Source: Bacillus carboniphilus
GTDB lineage: Bacteria > Bacillota > Bacilli > Bacillales > JC228
Assembly: GCF_039522365.1 (NCBI RefSeq)
Contig: NZ_BAAADJ010000061.1
Span: forward strand, 45,899-109,898
DNA: 64,000 bases
Direction: 5' to 3'
Below, in pieces: positions 48,277-57,314 of the stretch. Position numbers and translations under genes: made by a program. Positions within the stretch are counted from its first letter, which is position 1. Each line of letters begins with the position of its first letter. Under the pieces are notes generated by a model. The model made no database searches and was not told where the DNA came from. It saw only the letters and a list, made by a program, of their open reading frames with translations.

Positions 48277-48309
48277 TTTACTTATGATTAGGCTTCTCTA
48301 TAATAGAGA
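48277..48309 (+). promoter_or_regulatory. Promoter of the two-component genes
   Basis: TTTACT (48277-48282), 16-base spacer and TATAAT (48299-48304). The -10 box is the centre of a palindrome, TCTCTATAATAGAGA (48295-48309), a possible operator. Confidence 0.55.
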
Positions 48310-48344
48310 TAGTCTCGTTTAATTTAAAGAAAAGGATGAGCGTG

Positions 48345-49043
48345 ATGCGAATTTTATTAGTCGAGGATGATAAAACAATCGCCTCTGGGCTGGAGTATTC
48401 ATTAACGCAAGAACAATATGCAATAAAGGTTTGTCATGATTTTATGTCGGCTAAAGAAATCATTTCAAATCATTTCGATAACATAGATTTGTTTTTATTT
48501 GACCTGTCTTTACCAGATGGTAGTGGGTACGATTTGTGCAAATGGGTCAAATCTTTGGGTGATAAACCTGTCATTTTTCTAACAGCAGTGGATGATGAAG
48601 TAAATGTAGTCATGGGGTTAGATATGGGAGCCGATGATTATATAACGAAACCGTTTCGGATTCGCGAACTGCTTTCAAGGATTAAGTCCGTATTGAGAAG
48701 GTATCAAAGACAGCATCCCGACCATTCTCTTATTCCTATTGGACCTGTACAGATTAACACGATGGAAGGTAAAGCATATAAAAATGGACGAGATGTAGGT
48801 TTAACAGCACTAGAATACCGCTTGTTTTTAATCTTTGCCAATCATAAAGGACAGATTTTATCACGAAGTCAGTTACTTGAACAAATCTGGGATGTTGCAG
48901 GTGACTTTGTTAATGACAATACGTTAACCGTTTATATAAAGCGGTTGCGTGAAAAATTAGAAGATAATCCTAGTCAACCTGTGATTATCAAGACAGTACG
49001 GGGTTTAGGTTACCGGTTAGGGGATATCGATGTTCAGAAATAA
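48345..49043 (+). CDS. OmpR/PhoB family response regulator
   Basis: A 232-residue regulator with receiver domain (acidic pocket EDD near 7-9,phospho-acceptor Asp53 in LFDLSLPDG, Lys in ITKPF) and an OmpR-type winged helix (LTALEYRLFLIFANHKGQIL, and the VYIKRLREKLE recognition helix). Start ATG 48345 with AAAGGA at 48331-48336; the upstream ATG (48336) overlaps that site. It overlaps the kinase gene by 14 bases. Partner of the following IM-kinase and ABC transporter. Confidence 0.92.
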   Translation: MRILLVEDDKTIASGLEYSLTQEQYAIKVCHDFMSAKEIISNHFDNIDLFLFDLSLPDGSGYDLCKWVKSLGDKPVIFLTAVDDEVNVVMGLDMGADDYITKPFRIRELLSRIKSVLRRYQRQHPDHSLIPIGPVQINTMEGKAYKNGRDVGLTALEYRLFLIFANHKGQILSRSQLLEQIWDVAGDFVNDNTLTVYIKRLREKLEDNPSQPVIIKTVRGLGYRLGDIDVQK

Positions 49044-50034
49044 AGAAATCCGTTTTTTATTATATGTGCTGATTATAATCGCTTCTTTAGGCTCGATCAT
49101 TTCAGGTGTATTTTTATCTGTAACAGCTGCAGCTTTCACCTTTTCAATCTCTGTCATGTTTATAATAGTGACTCTTTTCTTTACAAAATGGCGATACAAG
49201 GAAATTGAAAAGCTATCTGGTTATTTACGTGAAATTACTGCTGGGAACTATCGTTTGGACATCCGTGATAATAGTGAAGGCGAATTGAGTATTTTAAAAA
49301 ATGATATATATAAAGTAACCCTCATGCTTTCTGAACAGAGAACACAACTAAAGAACGATAAAACTAAATTAACAGATGCCATATCTGACATTTCTCATCA
49401 GCTGAAAACACCTTTAACCTCTATGATGATGATGGTAGACTTTTTGCAGAATCCCCAATTAGAAGATGAGAAGCGTGAAGAGTTTACACGTAAAATCCAT
49501 ATGCAATTAGAAAGGATAGATTGGTTAGTATCCTCTTTATTGAAGTTATCGAAAATTGATGCTGGGACCGCTATTTTTAAAAATGAACCCATTCAAGTTA
49601 GTGAACTTATATCTAAATCCTTAGAACCAGTATTAGTACCTATGGATATAAAGGATCAAACCGTAACCATCCATGGCGATTCCTCTACTAACTTCAACGG
49701 AGATTTCAATTGGACTAGAGAAGCTATTATCAACATTCTAAAGAACTGTGTTGAGCATACCCCCGAGGGAGGAGCTATTACAATCGAGTTCCAAGAAAAT
49801 GCCCTTTTTACAGGAATTACGATTACTGACACAGGTAAAGGAATTCCGAAACAAGAGCTCCCCTTTATTTTCAAACGATTCTACAAGGGGAAAAATGCTA
49901 ACGATGACAGTGTAGGTATAGGATTAGCTATGGCTCACAGTATTATCACCAGCCAAAAAGGTTCTCTTGAAGTACAGAGTAAGGAAAAAGAAGGAACTCA
50001 ATTCCATATTAAGTTTTATAAGCAAATTATTTAA
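49030..50034 (+). CDS. Intramembrane-sensing histidine kinase (BceS-like)
   Basis: A 334-residue kinase. Two transmembrane helices (about 8-27 and 33-52) are separated by only a few residues, so there is no external sensor domain. His123 in SDISHQLKTPLTSM is the phosphorylation site, and the ATPase domain has NILKNCVEHT and DTGKGIP with GIGLAMA. Kinases of this build are controlled by a partner ABC transporter, here the next two genes. GTG/ATG choice: ATG 49030 within the end of the regulator gene. Confidence 0.88.
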   Translation: MFRNKEIRFLLYVLIIIASLGSIISGVFLSVTAAAFTFSISVMFIIVTLFFTKWRYKEIEKLSGYLREITAGNYRLDIRDNSEGELSILKNDIYKVTLMLSEQRTQLKNDKTKLTDAISDISHQLKTPLTSMMMMVDFLQNPQLEDEKREEFTRKIHMQLERIDWLVSSLLKLSKIDAGTAIFKNEPIQVSELISKSLEPVLVPMDIKDQTVTIHGDSSTNFNGDFNWTREAIINILKNCVEHTPEGGAITIEFQENALFTGITITDTGKGIPKQELPFIFKRFYKGKNANDDSVGIGLAMAHSIITSQKGSLEVQSKEKEGTQFHIKFYKQII

Positions 50035-50035
50035 G

Positions 50036-50049
50036 TGACAAATTTGTCA
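50036..50049 (+). promoter_or_regulatory. Response-regulator operator upstream of the ABC transporter
   Basis: TGACAAATTTGTCA fits the inverted-repeat pattern TnACA-N4-TGTnA known for BceR-like regulators. It directly follows the kinase stop. A second half-like copy (TCACTTTATAGTCA) lies 10 bases after it, and the promoter boxes (TTGAAA at 50052) overlap this region. Confidence 0.55.
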
Positions 50050-50118
50050 TCTTGAAAGTCACTTTATAGTCATTTTAGACAGATAAACTGTACTTAACAT
50101 CAAATTTGGAGGTTTCTT

Positions 50119-50802
50119 ATGGATATTTTAAAAATCGAAAATCTGTCTAAAATTTATGGGAAAGGTGATACAGCAGTCAAGGCTTTAGATAACGTTTCAT
50201 TTTCAGTAAAAAAAGGAGAGTTTGTCGCGATTATTGGTCCATCGGGTTCAGGAAAATCAACCCTTTTACACATGTTGGGAGGGGTTGATAGACCAACGAG
50301 CGGAAAGGTCCTAGTCGACCAAACCGACATTTATAACCTAAATGAAACGAAGCTAGCCATATTTAGAAGAAGACAAATCGGGTTAATCTATCAATTTTAT
50401 AATTTAATTCCCGTTTTAACGGTAGAAGAGAATATAACGCTACCTTTATTATTGGATCAACATAAAGTCGACAAAAAGCAATTTAAAGATATTGTTAAAA
50501 TGCTAAATATAGAAAACCGGTTAAACCATCTTCCCAATCAATTATCTGGTGGTCAACAGCAGAGAGTATCCATCGGCCGTGCTCTCATTACAAACCCTTC
50601 TATTATGCTGGCAGATGAACCGACAGGGAACTTGGATAGTAAGAACAGCAGTGAAATTATTGACTTGTTAAAAATGCTTAATAAAACTTACAATCAAACA
50701 CTTATCGTAATCACACACGATGAACGAATCGCGATGCAAGCTGACCGAGTTATTTCCATTGAAGATGGTCAGATTGCAAAGGATGAGGTGATTCGTCCAT
50801 GA
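50119..50802 (+). CDS. ABC transporter ATP-binding protein (BceA/MacB type)
   Basis: A 227-residue ATPase. Walker A GPSGSGKST (40-48), signature LSGGQQQR (about 139), Walker B IMLADEPTGNLD (about 160) and the switch His in ITHDER. Length and sequence are those of the MacB/LolD/BceA group that works with FtsX-like permeases. ATG after TTGGAGG. Overlaps the permease gene by four bases. Confidence 0.93.
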   Translation: MDILKIENLSKIYGKGDTAVKALDNVSFSVKKGEFVAIIGPSGSGKSTLLHMLGGVDRPTSGKVLVDQTDIYNLNETKLAIFRRRQIGLIYQFYNLIPVLTVEENITLPLLLDQHKVDKKQFKDIVKMLNIENRLNHLPNQLSGGQQQRVSIGRALITNPSIMLADEPTGNLDSKNSSEIIDLLKMLNKTYNQTLIVITHDERIAMQADRVISIEDGQIAKDEVIRP

Positions 50803-53402
50803 ACATCGTGAACAAACTGACCTTAAGACATTTAAAGCATAATAAGAAGCGCACACTCATTACCATTATTGGCGTCATAATCTCTGTTGCTATGGTAACA
50901 GCGGTTACCACACTCGGAACTTCTTTTATGGATTTATTTCAACGTCAGACAATTGCCAAATCTGGTGAATGGCATGTTCAATATCAGGATGTGACGAAGG
51001 AACAACTGCAAGCTATTAAAGATGACGACCAAACTGCTGCCGTTACCATTTCAAAAGATATAGGCTATGCACATCTTTTAGAAAGTAAAAATAAAAACAA
51101 ACCGTATCTCTTTATTCGTGCCTACAATGAAACTGGTTATAAAAAGTTCCCTATTGAATTAAGCAGTGGGAGGCTACCAACGCAACCCAATGAAATTGTC
51201 ATCTCGGACCATATATCAAGTAATGGAAAAGTGGACATTGAAATTGGTGATGTGCTGACACTTCAAGTTGGGAAGCGTCTTTTTGATTCAGATGAAGGAT
51301 TGGATCAAAATACTCCACTTTTCAAGAATAATGAAAATACAGTAGTTGAGACATTTGAGTCAGAATCAACGATGTCTTTTACCGTCGTTGGAACGATTCA
51401 ACGACCTGAGTGGGAACCTACTTGGGCACCTGGTTATACCGTTGTAACGTACACGGATGAAACTTATCTAGGTAAGAACGAAACCATAAATGCATCCGTT
51501 GTCGTGAAGAAGATTAACAAAGACCTTTTCAGCCAGGCTGAACAATTAGTGGTTCAAGAAAAGATTGACACTGTCAAGTTTAATAATGAGTTACTACGCT
51601 ATTATGGAGTTATAAAGGACAATGGTTTGCGCACAACTCTGTTTTCTTTGTCGGCTATCATTATGCTCGTTATAATTGTGGGATCCGTATCGTTGATCTA
51701 TAATGCATTCGCCATTTCAGTTTCTGAGAGATCTCGTCACTTAGGTATGCTTTCGAGTGTAGGTGCAACGAAAATCCAAAAGAGGAACTCCGTCTTTTTT
51801 GAAGGGGCAATCATCGGAGTTATAAGTATTCCAATAGGTATTATTAGTGGGTTAGCCGGAATTGGTGTAACCTTTTACTTTATTAACAATACCATTCATG
51901 GTGTTTTAGGTGTTTCAGAGCCACTTACTGTAAGTGTATCTGCATTTTCGATCTTGGCAGCTTGTGCCGTTTCAATTGTCACTATTTTTATTTCTACCTT
52001 CATTCCAGCTATACGAGCTTCAAAAGTATCTGCTATTGATGCCATTCGTCAAACTGCAGATGTAAAGCTCACGAGTAAAGCGGTTAAAACTTCAAAACTT
52101 GTTCGGAAAATATTTGGCCTTGAAGCGGAAATTGGATTGAAAAACTTGAAAAGAAATAAGCGGAGATATAACGCAACTGTTTTCTCACTTGTGATTAGTA
52201 TTTTGCTTTTCCTTTCAGTATCATATTTTACGGATAGTTTAAAAAAGTCAGTTGTCCTTTCTCAGGACGGGATTAACTTCGATATCCAGGTAAATCTATA
52301 CAATGCAAAGGACGAAGCTGTAAAGAATTTGTATGATTCAGTTTCAGCGATTGACCACGTAACGGAAATGAATCGCATCCAAACGTTCCATGCGACTACT
52401 TGGGTTAAGAAAGACAAAATGGCTGGCTCCTTACGAGAGATGGTTGAAAAGGATTCAAGTATGCTTTCTTCTGGTACGTACCCATATTACATGGATATAT
52501 TAAGCCTTGATACAGAGAGCTTAGAAGAATTTGCTGAAAAAGCAGGTATTGCAACTGATGAGCTACTTGATCCAGAAGGAAAGAAAGCCATTATTGTAAA
52601 TACAACAACCTATCAAGATATAGAGTTAAGAAAATATGTTGAAACGCAAATCCTCGATACTCAAGAGGGAGACCAACTCGAATTAGTCTATACAGACTTT
52701 GATAGTGGAGAAGAAAAACCATTAGGTAGCATTGAAGTAGCAGGATTAACTGACCAATTACCCATGGGAGTTAGGAATACCGGTCTCGGTGGAATCAATG
52801 TGATTGTGTCTGATGCAGTATTCGATCAATTAGTGACAGAAAATATAAATAGCGATAGCCAGAATTATATATATTTAAAAAGCTCCGATCCTATGAAGAC
52901 ACAAGAAGCTATTGAAGAAATCGGAAACACGATGGAAGAGCAGGTCTATGTGTACAATGTATACAAGTCCAGACAAAATGATGAACAAATGATTTTGTTC
53001 TTGTCCGTCTTTACGTATGGATTTATTGTTTTGATTACTTCCATCTCTGTTGCGAATATATTCAACACAATTTCAACGAGTATTTCTTTACGCAAACGTG
53101 AATTCGCTATGTTGAAGTCAGTGGGGATGACTCCAAAAGGCTTTAATAAAATGATCAATTATGAAAGCATTTTTTACGGAGTGAAAGCTTTACTATATGG
53201 TTTACCTATCAGTATTGCTGTCATGTATCTTCTATACCGCTCTTTATCGAATACCTTTGATTATTCCTTTACACTGCCGTGGGATAGTTTATTATTTACC
53301 GTTATCGCAGTCTTTCTTATTGTAAGTTCAGCGATGCTATATTCAAGTTCCAAAGTCAAAAAGGAAAATATTATCGATGCTTTGAAGCAAGAAAATATAT
53401 AG
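50799..53402 (+). CDS. FtsX-like ABC transporter permease with two large external domains
   Basis: An 867-residue permease. Helix 1 (about 18-38), a MacB-like external domain (about 45-275), three helices (about 285-305, 335-365, 385-405), then a fifth helix (about 463-483), a second external domain (about 490-715) and three more helices (about 720-850): two FtsX modules in a row. It is longer than BceB and lacks its single loop between helices 7 and 8. Function could be peptide detoxification, lipoprotein or envelope stress handling. The linked two-component system suggests it also senses the signal. Confidence 0.88.
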   Translation: MNIVNKLTLRHLKHNKKRTLITIIGVIISVAMVTAVTTLGTSFMDLFQRQTIAKSGEWHVQYQDVTKEQLQAIKDDDQTAAVTISKDIGYAHLLESKNKNKPYLFIRAYNETGYKKFPIELSSGRLPTQPNEIVISDHISSNGKVDIEIGDVLTLQVGKRLFDSDEGLDQNTPLFKNNENTVVETFESESTMSFTVVGTIQRPEWEPTWAPGYTVVTYTDETYLGKNETINASVVVKKINKDLFSQAEQLVVQEKIDTVKFNNELLRYYGVIKDNGLRTTLFSLSAIIMLVIIVGSVSLIYNAFAISVSERSRHLGMLSSVGATKIQKRNSVFFEGAIIGVISIPIGIISGLAGIGVTFYFINNTIHGVLGVSEPLTVSVSAFSILAACAVSIVTIFISTFIPAIRASKVSAIDAIRQTADVKLTSKAVKTSKLVRKIFGLEAEIGLKNLKRNKRRYNATVFSLVISILLFLSVSYFTDSLKKSVVLSQDGINFDIQVNLYNAKDEAVKNLYDSVSAIDHVTEMNRIQTFHATTWVKKDKMAGSLREMVEKDSSMLSSGTYPYYMDILSLDTESLEEFAEKAGIATDELLDPEGKKAIIVNTTTYQDIELRKYVETQILDTQEGDQLELVYTDFDSGEEKPLGSIEVAGLTDQLPMGVRNTGLGGINVIVSDAVFDQLVTENINSDSQNYIYLKSSDPMKTQEAIEEIGNTMEEQVYVYNVYKSRQNDEQMILFLSVFTYGFIVLITSISVANIFNTISTSISLRKREFAMLKSVGMTPKGFNKMINYESIFYGVKALLYGLPISIAVMYLLYRSLSNTFDYSFTLPWDSLLFTVIAVFLIVSSAMLYSSSKVKKENIIDALKQENI

Positions 53403-53410
53403 GATTTGAA

Positions 53411-53443
53411 AGGCATGCAGGAGGAATTCCTGTGTGTCTTTTA
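53411..53443 (+). terminator. Terminator of the ABC transporter genes
   Basis: AGGCATGCAGGA pairs with TCCTGTGTGTCT (several G-U pairs), then TTTTATT. Confidence 0.6.
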
Positions 53444-53608
53444 TTATTATCAGTTATCAATGGGAGATTCGGAGATTTAACACCCTATTTAATAAAACTT
53501 GAAAAGGATGTAGGGACACCTTTTGGCTTTTTCCAGGAAAAATAAAGGAAAATAGAATAAATCAATAGAATGAAATAAAGAGATAGGTCAATCTTGGAGG
53601 AAGATTCG

Positions 53609-53899
53609 GTGAAGAAACGATGGAAAATAATAGCTATTCTTTTACTTGCATGTCTTTGTTTGTTTTTATTTACAAATCCAAATACCAGTGATTATGAAGT
53701 ATTTTCAACGGACAAGTATGGGGAGGCTCCAACAGATTTGCCTCTAGAAATTGAAAGAGTCAATTTCTTTCTTTTTTCAACCTATACCCCTGTCATCGCT
53801 TCTGAACATGGTATTACACACCTTGGTATAGTGGGGCAGTTTTTCCAAATATCTGATGGACAATTTGATTACCCATGGTGGTTAGAGTTATTCAATTAA
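53609..53899 (+). CDS. Small single-helix membrane or exported protein (DUF4359-like)
   Basis: A 96-residue protein with one N-terminal hydrophobic helix (about 5-22) and an outside domain (TNPNTSDYEVFSTDKYGE near residue 23). That start after the helix resembles DUF4359 proteins. GTG 53609 has GGAGG eight bases upstream; the frame extends back to TTG 53594 without better support. Ten bases before a P-loop kinase gene, probably one transcript. Function unknown. Confidence 0.6.
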   Translation: MKKRWKIIAILLLACLCLFLFTNPNTSDYEVFSTDKYGEAPTDLPLEIERVNFFLFSTYTPVIASEHGITHLGIVGQFFQISDGQFDYPWWLELFN

Positions 53900-53909
53900 G
53901 GAGAGAAAT

Positions 53910-54752
53910 ATGAATTCAAAACTTATATTAGTGGAAGGGCTACCTGGATCAGGTAAGTCCACTACTGCAAGGTTATTTCAAGAAATTTTAATAGAAGAGG
54001 GCATAAAAAATGAGCTGTACATAGAGGGAAACCTCGATCATCCTGCTGATTATGATGCTGTTTCCTTTTTCACAGAGGATGAATGGCTGCAACTTCTCAA
54101 CAGTAGTTGTGAACTTAAAGAAGCATTAGTAAATAATGTAGAGCAAAAGGACAATGGTTACTTCCTTTCCTATGGAAAAATGATATATAGACAGGGAATA
54201 AAAATACCTGATGCCTTATTTAATCGCATTTTCAAACATGATATTTACGAGTTGCCATTAGAGAAAAACATCGAGTTAATAACCAATAGATGGGCCAATT
54301 TTGCATCCCATGCCATACAATCAGATACAACCTATATATTTGAATGTTGCTTTATCCAAAACCCAGTTACTGTGGGAATGTTGAAATATAATGCCACTAA
54401 AACAACTGTAATGAATTATGTCCAAGGGCTTGAAGAAGCCATTGTGAAACTAAATCCAATCGTAGTTTACGTAGACCAAGCTGATATCTCCCATTCATTC
54501 GGGAATGCTGTGAAGGAAAGGCCGAAAGAATGGTTTAACGGATTTGTTGAGTACTATACAGGGCAAGGGTTTGGAAAAGTAAATGGCTATGAAGATTACG
54601 AAGGAACTTTGAAAGTGCTTGAAGCAAGAAAAGAATTAGAAGCTGAAATCTTTCATTCATTAAAAGTGGAGAAGGTTTTGCTCGATAATTCGGCGTTTAA
54701 TAAAAAAATGTTTAGAAAAAGATTAGTAGAGATTGTTAAAGAAAGTATTTAG
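53910..54752 (+). CDS. P-loop NTPase, kinase-like
   Basis: A 280-residue protein with an N-terminal Walker A (EGLPGSGKSTTA, residues 9-20). No ABC or AAA features follow; a diverged kinase-like body has the acidic VVYVDQAD strand and a C-terminal basic helix. It resembles small P-loop kinases or aminoglycoside/nucleoside kinase-like proteins in Bacillus. Substrate unknown. ATG after GGAGAG. Confidence 0.65.
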   Translation: MNSKLILVEGLPGSGKSTTARLFQEILIEEGIKNELYIEGNLDHPADYDAVSFFTEDEWLQLLNSSCELKEALVNNVEQKDNGYFLSYGKMIYRQGIKIPDALFNRIFKHDIYELPLEKNIELITNRWANFASHAIQSDTTYIFECCFIQNPVTVGMLKYNATKTTVMNYVQGLEEAIVKLNPIVVYVDQADISHSFGNAVKERPKEWFNGFVEYYTGQGFGKVNGYEDYEGTLKVLEARKELEAEIFHSLKVEKVLLDNSAFNKKMFRKRLVEIVKESI

Positions 54753-54759
54753 GTTAAAC

Positions 54760-54791
54760 AGGTCACTGATTACAGTTTCAGTGGCCTTTTC
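54760..54791 (+). terminator. Terminator of the P-loop kinase gene
   Basis: AGGTCACTG (54760-54768) pairs with CAGTGGCCT (54779-54787), followed by TTTTC. Confidence 0.6.
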
Positions 54792-54874
54792 GAATGAAGG
54801 ATAAAAATGGGAATAGCAGAAGGAAATCCAATCTTTTTGTCGAAATTAGTAGACAACCAAAGAGGAGGAATAAT

Positions 54875-55291
54875 ATGAACGACACATTATTAAGAGTAGG
54901 AACAACCTACATTCCTGTTCAGGATGTTAAACAAGCAAGCCAATGGTATGTTGAAAAACTAGGTGCTACGCTTAATTATCAGGACGATGATAAGGCTATC
55001 TTAAACTTTGCAAACCAAAGCTTTTTCTTGGTTCATTCATCAAGGGAACAAAGTTCTAACTTTATGGATCAACATGGAAATGAACGTTTTTCCATGACAT
55101 TTGAAGTAAATGGACTTGAAACACTAGAAAGAATACATAAACAATATAAAGAACTTGGCATTGAAGTTGGTGAAATCGAAAACCGTGGTCATGCTGGGCG
55201 AAATTTCGTATTTACGGATATAAGTGGAAACAAGTTTGATGTGTGGAGTGAACTAAGTCCACAATTTAAAGAGAAATATAATATCAAGTAA
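54875..55291 (+). CDS. VOC family protein (glyoxalase-like)
   Basis: A 138-residue VOC protein with two paired beta-alpha-beta-beta-beta modules. RVGTTYIPVQDVKQASQWYV opens the first, and the second ends FVFTDISGNKFDVWSE (metal Glu position replaced by Asp/Val context). ATG 54875 follows AGAGGAGGA; the longer frame upstream (from 54794) has no ribosome site. Bleomycin-resistance/dioxygenase superfamily; function unknown. Confidence 0.75.
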   Translation: MNDTLLRVGTTYIPVQDVKQASQWYVEKLGATLNYQDDDKAILNFANQSFFLVHSSREQSSNFMDQHGNERFSMTFEVNGLETLERIHKQYKELGIEVGEIENRGHAGRNFVFTDISGNKFDVWSELSPQFKEKYNIK

Positions 55292-55297
55292 AAGGGA

Positions 55298-55325
55298 ACG
55301 GACTTTTTCAAGAAGTCCGTTTTTA
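55298..55325 (+). terminator. Terminator of the VOC gene
   Basis: ACGGACTT (55298-55305) pairs with AAGTCCGT (55313-55320), then TTTTATT. Confidence 0.75.
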
Positions 55326-55342
55326 TTTAAAGGAGATGGTTT

Positions 55343-55659
55343 ATGTGTGTGGGATTAGAGGCTGAAAATATGGAGAGAGATCAAGGCATGCCATTGCAGC
55401 TGGGTGGTATATGGAGCAAGGATTTCCTCCCAACCATCCTGGTGATTGGGCAAGAATAGAAGGAGAAAGAAGTATCTTGAATCCAACTCAGTTAACACTT
55501 CTAGAAAGCTGGGAGTGTTCTAGGGACGCTGATCAAATCATGGATACCTTGAAGAATATGATACCTGAGTTTAAAGGAGTCCATCAAACACTGGCAGAGA
55601 TAGTAGAGGTAGACACTCAAACAGAGTGGGTGGATACAATACTCTCAAAAGTTTTATAG
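55343..55659 (+). pseudogene. Small gene broken by a one-base frameshift
   Basis: A strong ribosome site (AAAGGAGATG) precedes ATG 55343. This frame (CVGLEAENMERDQG) ends at a stop. A second frame starting near 55385 continues seamlessly as HAIAAGWYMEQGFPPNHPGD, then WARIEGERSILNPTQLTLLE and a C-terminal IVEVDTQTEWVDTILSKVL end. Adding one base near 55383-55387 restores a continuous protein of about 106 residues. Either a recent loss or a sequencing error. Family not recognised. It precedes the PP2C-like gene by 49 bases. Confidence 0.6.
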
Positions 55660-55708
55660 AATCCAACTGAAGATTATCTAGTTAAATACATAATGAAGAG
55701 GTATTGTT

Positions 55709-56554
55709 TTGGAAGAAAAATATATTAAAAGCTTTAACCATATGAATAAAGCTACCAATACTAAAGATTATCATTGGGTCGGGAGTCAAAAACATTTTGT
55801 AGATGAAATTGATATCCATAACATAAATGACATTGTATTAGGGCGTTTTGGTGGAAATTCAACTGCTGGACAGAATAAAAATGAAGATGGGTGCATCGTC
55901 TGGGTAAATGAGTATATTGGATATGAGTTCGTAGTACTTTTAGATGCACATCAGACAGCTGAAAGTGCAGAATTAGTGTTAGCTACCATTCAATCCCTTG
56001 AAGATGACGTAAAGAGCTCATTGACCCTTTCACCTCGAGAATCATTCGATCGTTTATACAAATTACTCTTAAGCACTTTTGAAAGCAGAAGTTTTAAAGA
56101 GGCTTGTAAAAGGGTTCAAGGGGAAACCGCATGTTTATGTGCGGTGAGAAAGGATAAATATCTTTGGTGGTTTTCGGTTGGAGACTGTATCCTCTACTTA
56201 AACCATCCAGAGCTATCAGATTTAAATGAGTATCAACAAAATCACCGCAGCTTTTATGAATGGATTGGAAAAGTGAACACATTTGAACTAGAAGTACCCT
56301 GCTTCAGTACAGGTACAAAAGAGCTTAGGCAGGGAAGAAATCATATACTATTAACTACAGATGGGCTTGTCGAATGCCCGAATGTAGATTTTTCAAATCC
56401 AAAGAAAATATTTAAAACATTTGTAGAGGTTACGAATGAGGGAGGCGTCTTGATCTTGTTGAAAGAAATACAAAATCAAAATGTCCGAGATAGCACGACC
56501 ATTATATCGTGGTTTGTTGATATTGATAAAGCAGGAAGTCAACCAAGCAAGTGA
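55709..56554 (+). CDS. PP2C-like serine/threonine phosphatase
   Basis: A 281-residue PP2C-fold protein. Metal-binding motifs appear as NKNEDGCIVW, VVLLDAHQT, the ETACLCAV strand, TTDGLVE and a late RDSTTIISW. In canonical enzymes the second motif is DG/DGHG and the last is DN; here they are DAH and DS, so activity is uncertain but the key aspartates remain. TTG 55709 is preceded by GAGGT at good spacing. No Ser/Thr kinase gene is nearby. Monocistronic or linked to the broken gene upstream. Confidence 0.75.
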   Translation: MEEKYIKSFNHMNKATNTKDYHWVGSQKHFVDEIDIHNINDIVLGRFGGNSTAGQNKNEDGCIVWVNEYIGYEFVVLLDAHQTAESAELVLATIQSLEDDVKSSLTLSPRESFDRLYKLLLSTFESRSFKEACKRVQGETACLCAVRKDKYLWWFSVGDCILYLNHPELSDLNEYQQNHRSFYEWIGKVNTFELEVPCFSTGTKELRQGRNHILLTTDGLVECPNVDFSNPKKIFKTFVEVTNEGGVLILLKEIQNQNVRDSTTIISWFVDIDKAGSQPSK

Positions 56555-56662
56555 GGTTTTTAAACTTCCGGAAAGTTTGGGGAAGAAGAAAGAGCATCTG
56601 ATTGCTTTGCAATGAAATGCTCGATTGGAATATTTAATTTAACTTCGTGGCTTTTGTTTTTA

Positions 56663-57160
56663 CTATGGTCGAATCGAGACGCTCGTTCCAATTGGTACCG
56701 TTCGAGCTAACTCCTCTACATGCTGGTTGTGCATCCGAATACAACCCTTTGAAACAGCTTTACCAATAGAAGATGGATTGTTTGTACCGTGAATTCCATA
56801 GCTTTTTTTGGACAGAGACATCCACATGGTTCCAAAGGGACCACCTGGATTTGGAGCTTTGTTAATAATAACAAAGTCACCAACTGGGGTTTGATTAAGA
56901 ACCCGACCAACTGCTATTGGATATGTTTTGACAACGGTATTATTTTTAAATAAAGTCAAGGTTCTCTTACTTGTTGATACTTTTATAGAGTAAGGGGTAT
57001 GGCTAGGGTCAGGTAAATTAGGAATGGTAATGGCTTGACCTACCATTATCATATTGGGATTCGAGATATTATTCGCTCTCACTAATGTAGCAAAGGGAAC
57101 TCGATAATCTTCAGAAATAGACCAGAGGGTTTCTCCAGGCTTAACTATATGTTGATACAT
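56663..57160 (-). CDS. LysM plus L,D-transpeptidase (YkuD type)
   Basis: A 165-residue protein with an N-terminal LysM domain (about 1-45, [19 protein letters not shown]) and an L,D-transpeptidase catalytic domain. The catalytic Cys lies in SKGCIRM and the His in YGIHGTNNP, the YkuD signature. It cross-links or trims peptidoglycan; B. subtilis YkuD is a spore-associated enzyme of the same length. No signal peptide, like YkuD. ATG 57160 follows GGAGGT; the frame extends to 57172. Confidence 0.9.
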   Translation of the reverse strand: MYQHIVKPGETLWSISEDYRVPFATLVRANNISNPNMIMVGQAITIPNLPDPSHTPYSIKVSTSKRTLTLFKNNTVVKTYPIAVGRVLNQTPVGDFVIINKAPNPGGPFGTMWMSLSKKSYGIHGTNNPSSIGKAVSKGCIRMHNQHVEELARTVPIGTSVSIRP

Positions 57161-57314
57161 GATAACCTCCAAGTATGATCTGGCTATGTTTTATCATATG
57201 AAGACAATTGGATTTGGAAACTAGTCGACCAGATCATTTTCCTGATTAGCTGGTAAAATGATATGGGTTTTTATGGTAAAGTAAAAGATAAGTTAATAAT
57301 AAGGGGGAATCAAC

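Noticed and set aside
56560..56662. Minus-strand frame ending SHEVKLNIPIEHFIAKQSD...
   Set aside because: Open to the left of the L,D-transpeptidase gene in another frame, but without start or ribosome site and with no family likeness. Possibly a remnant, but not supportable.
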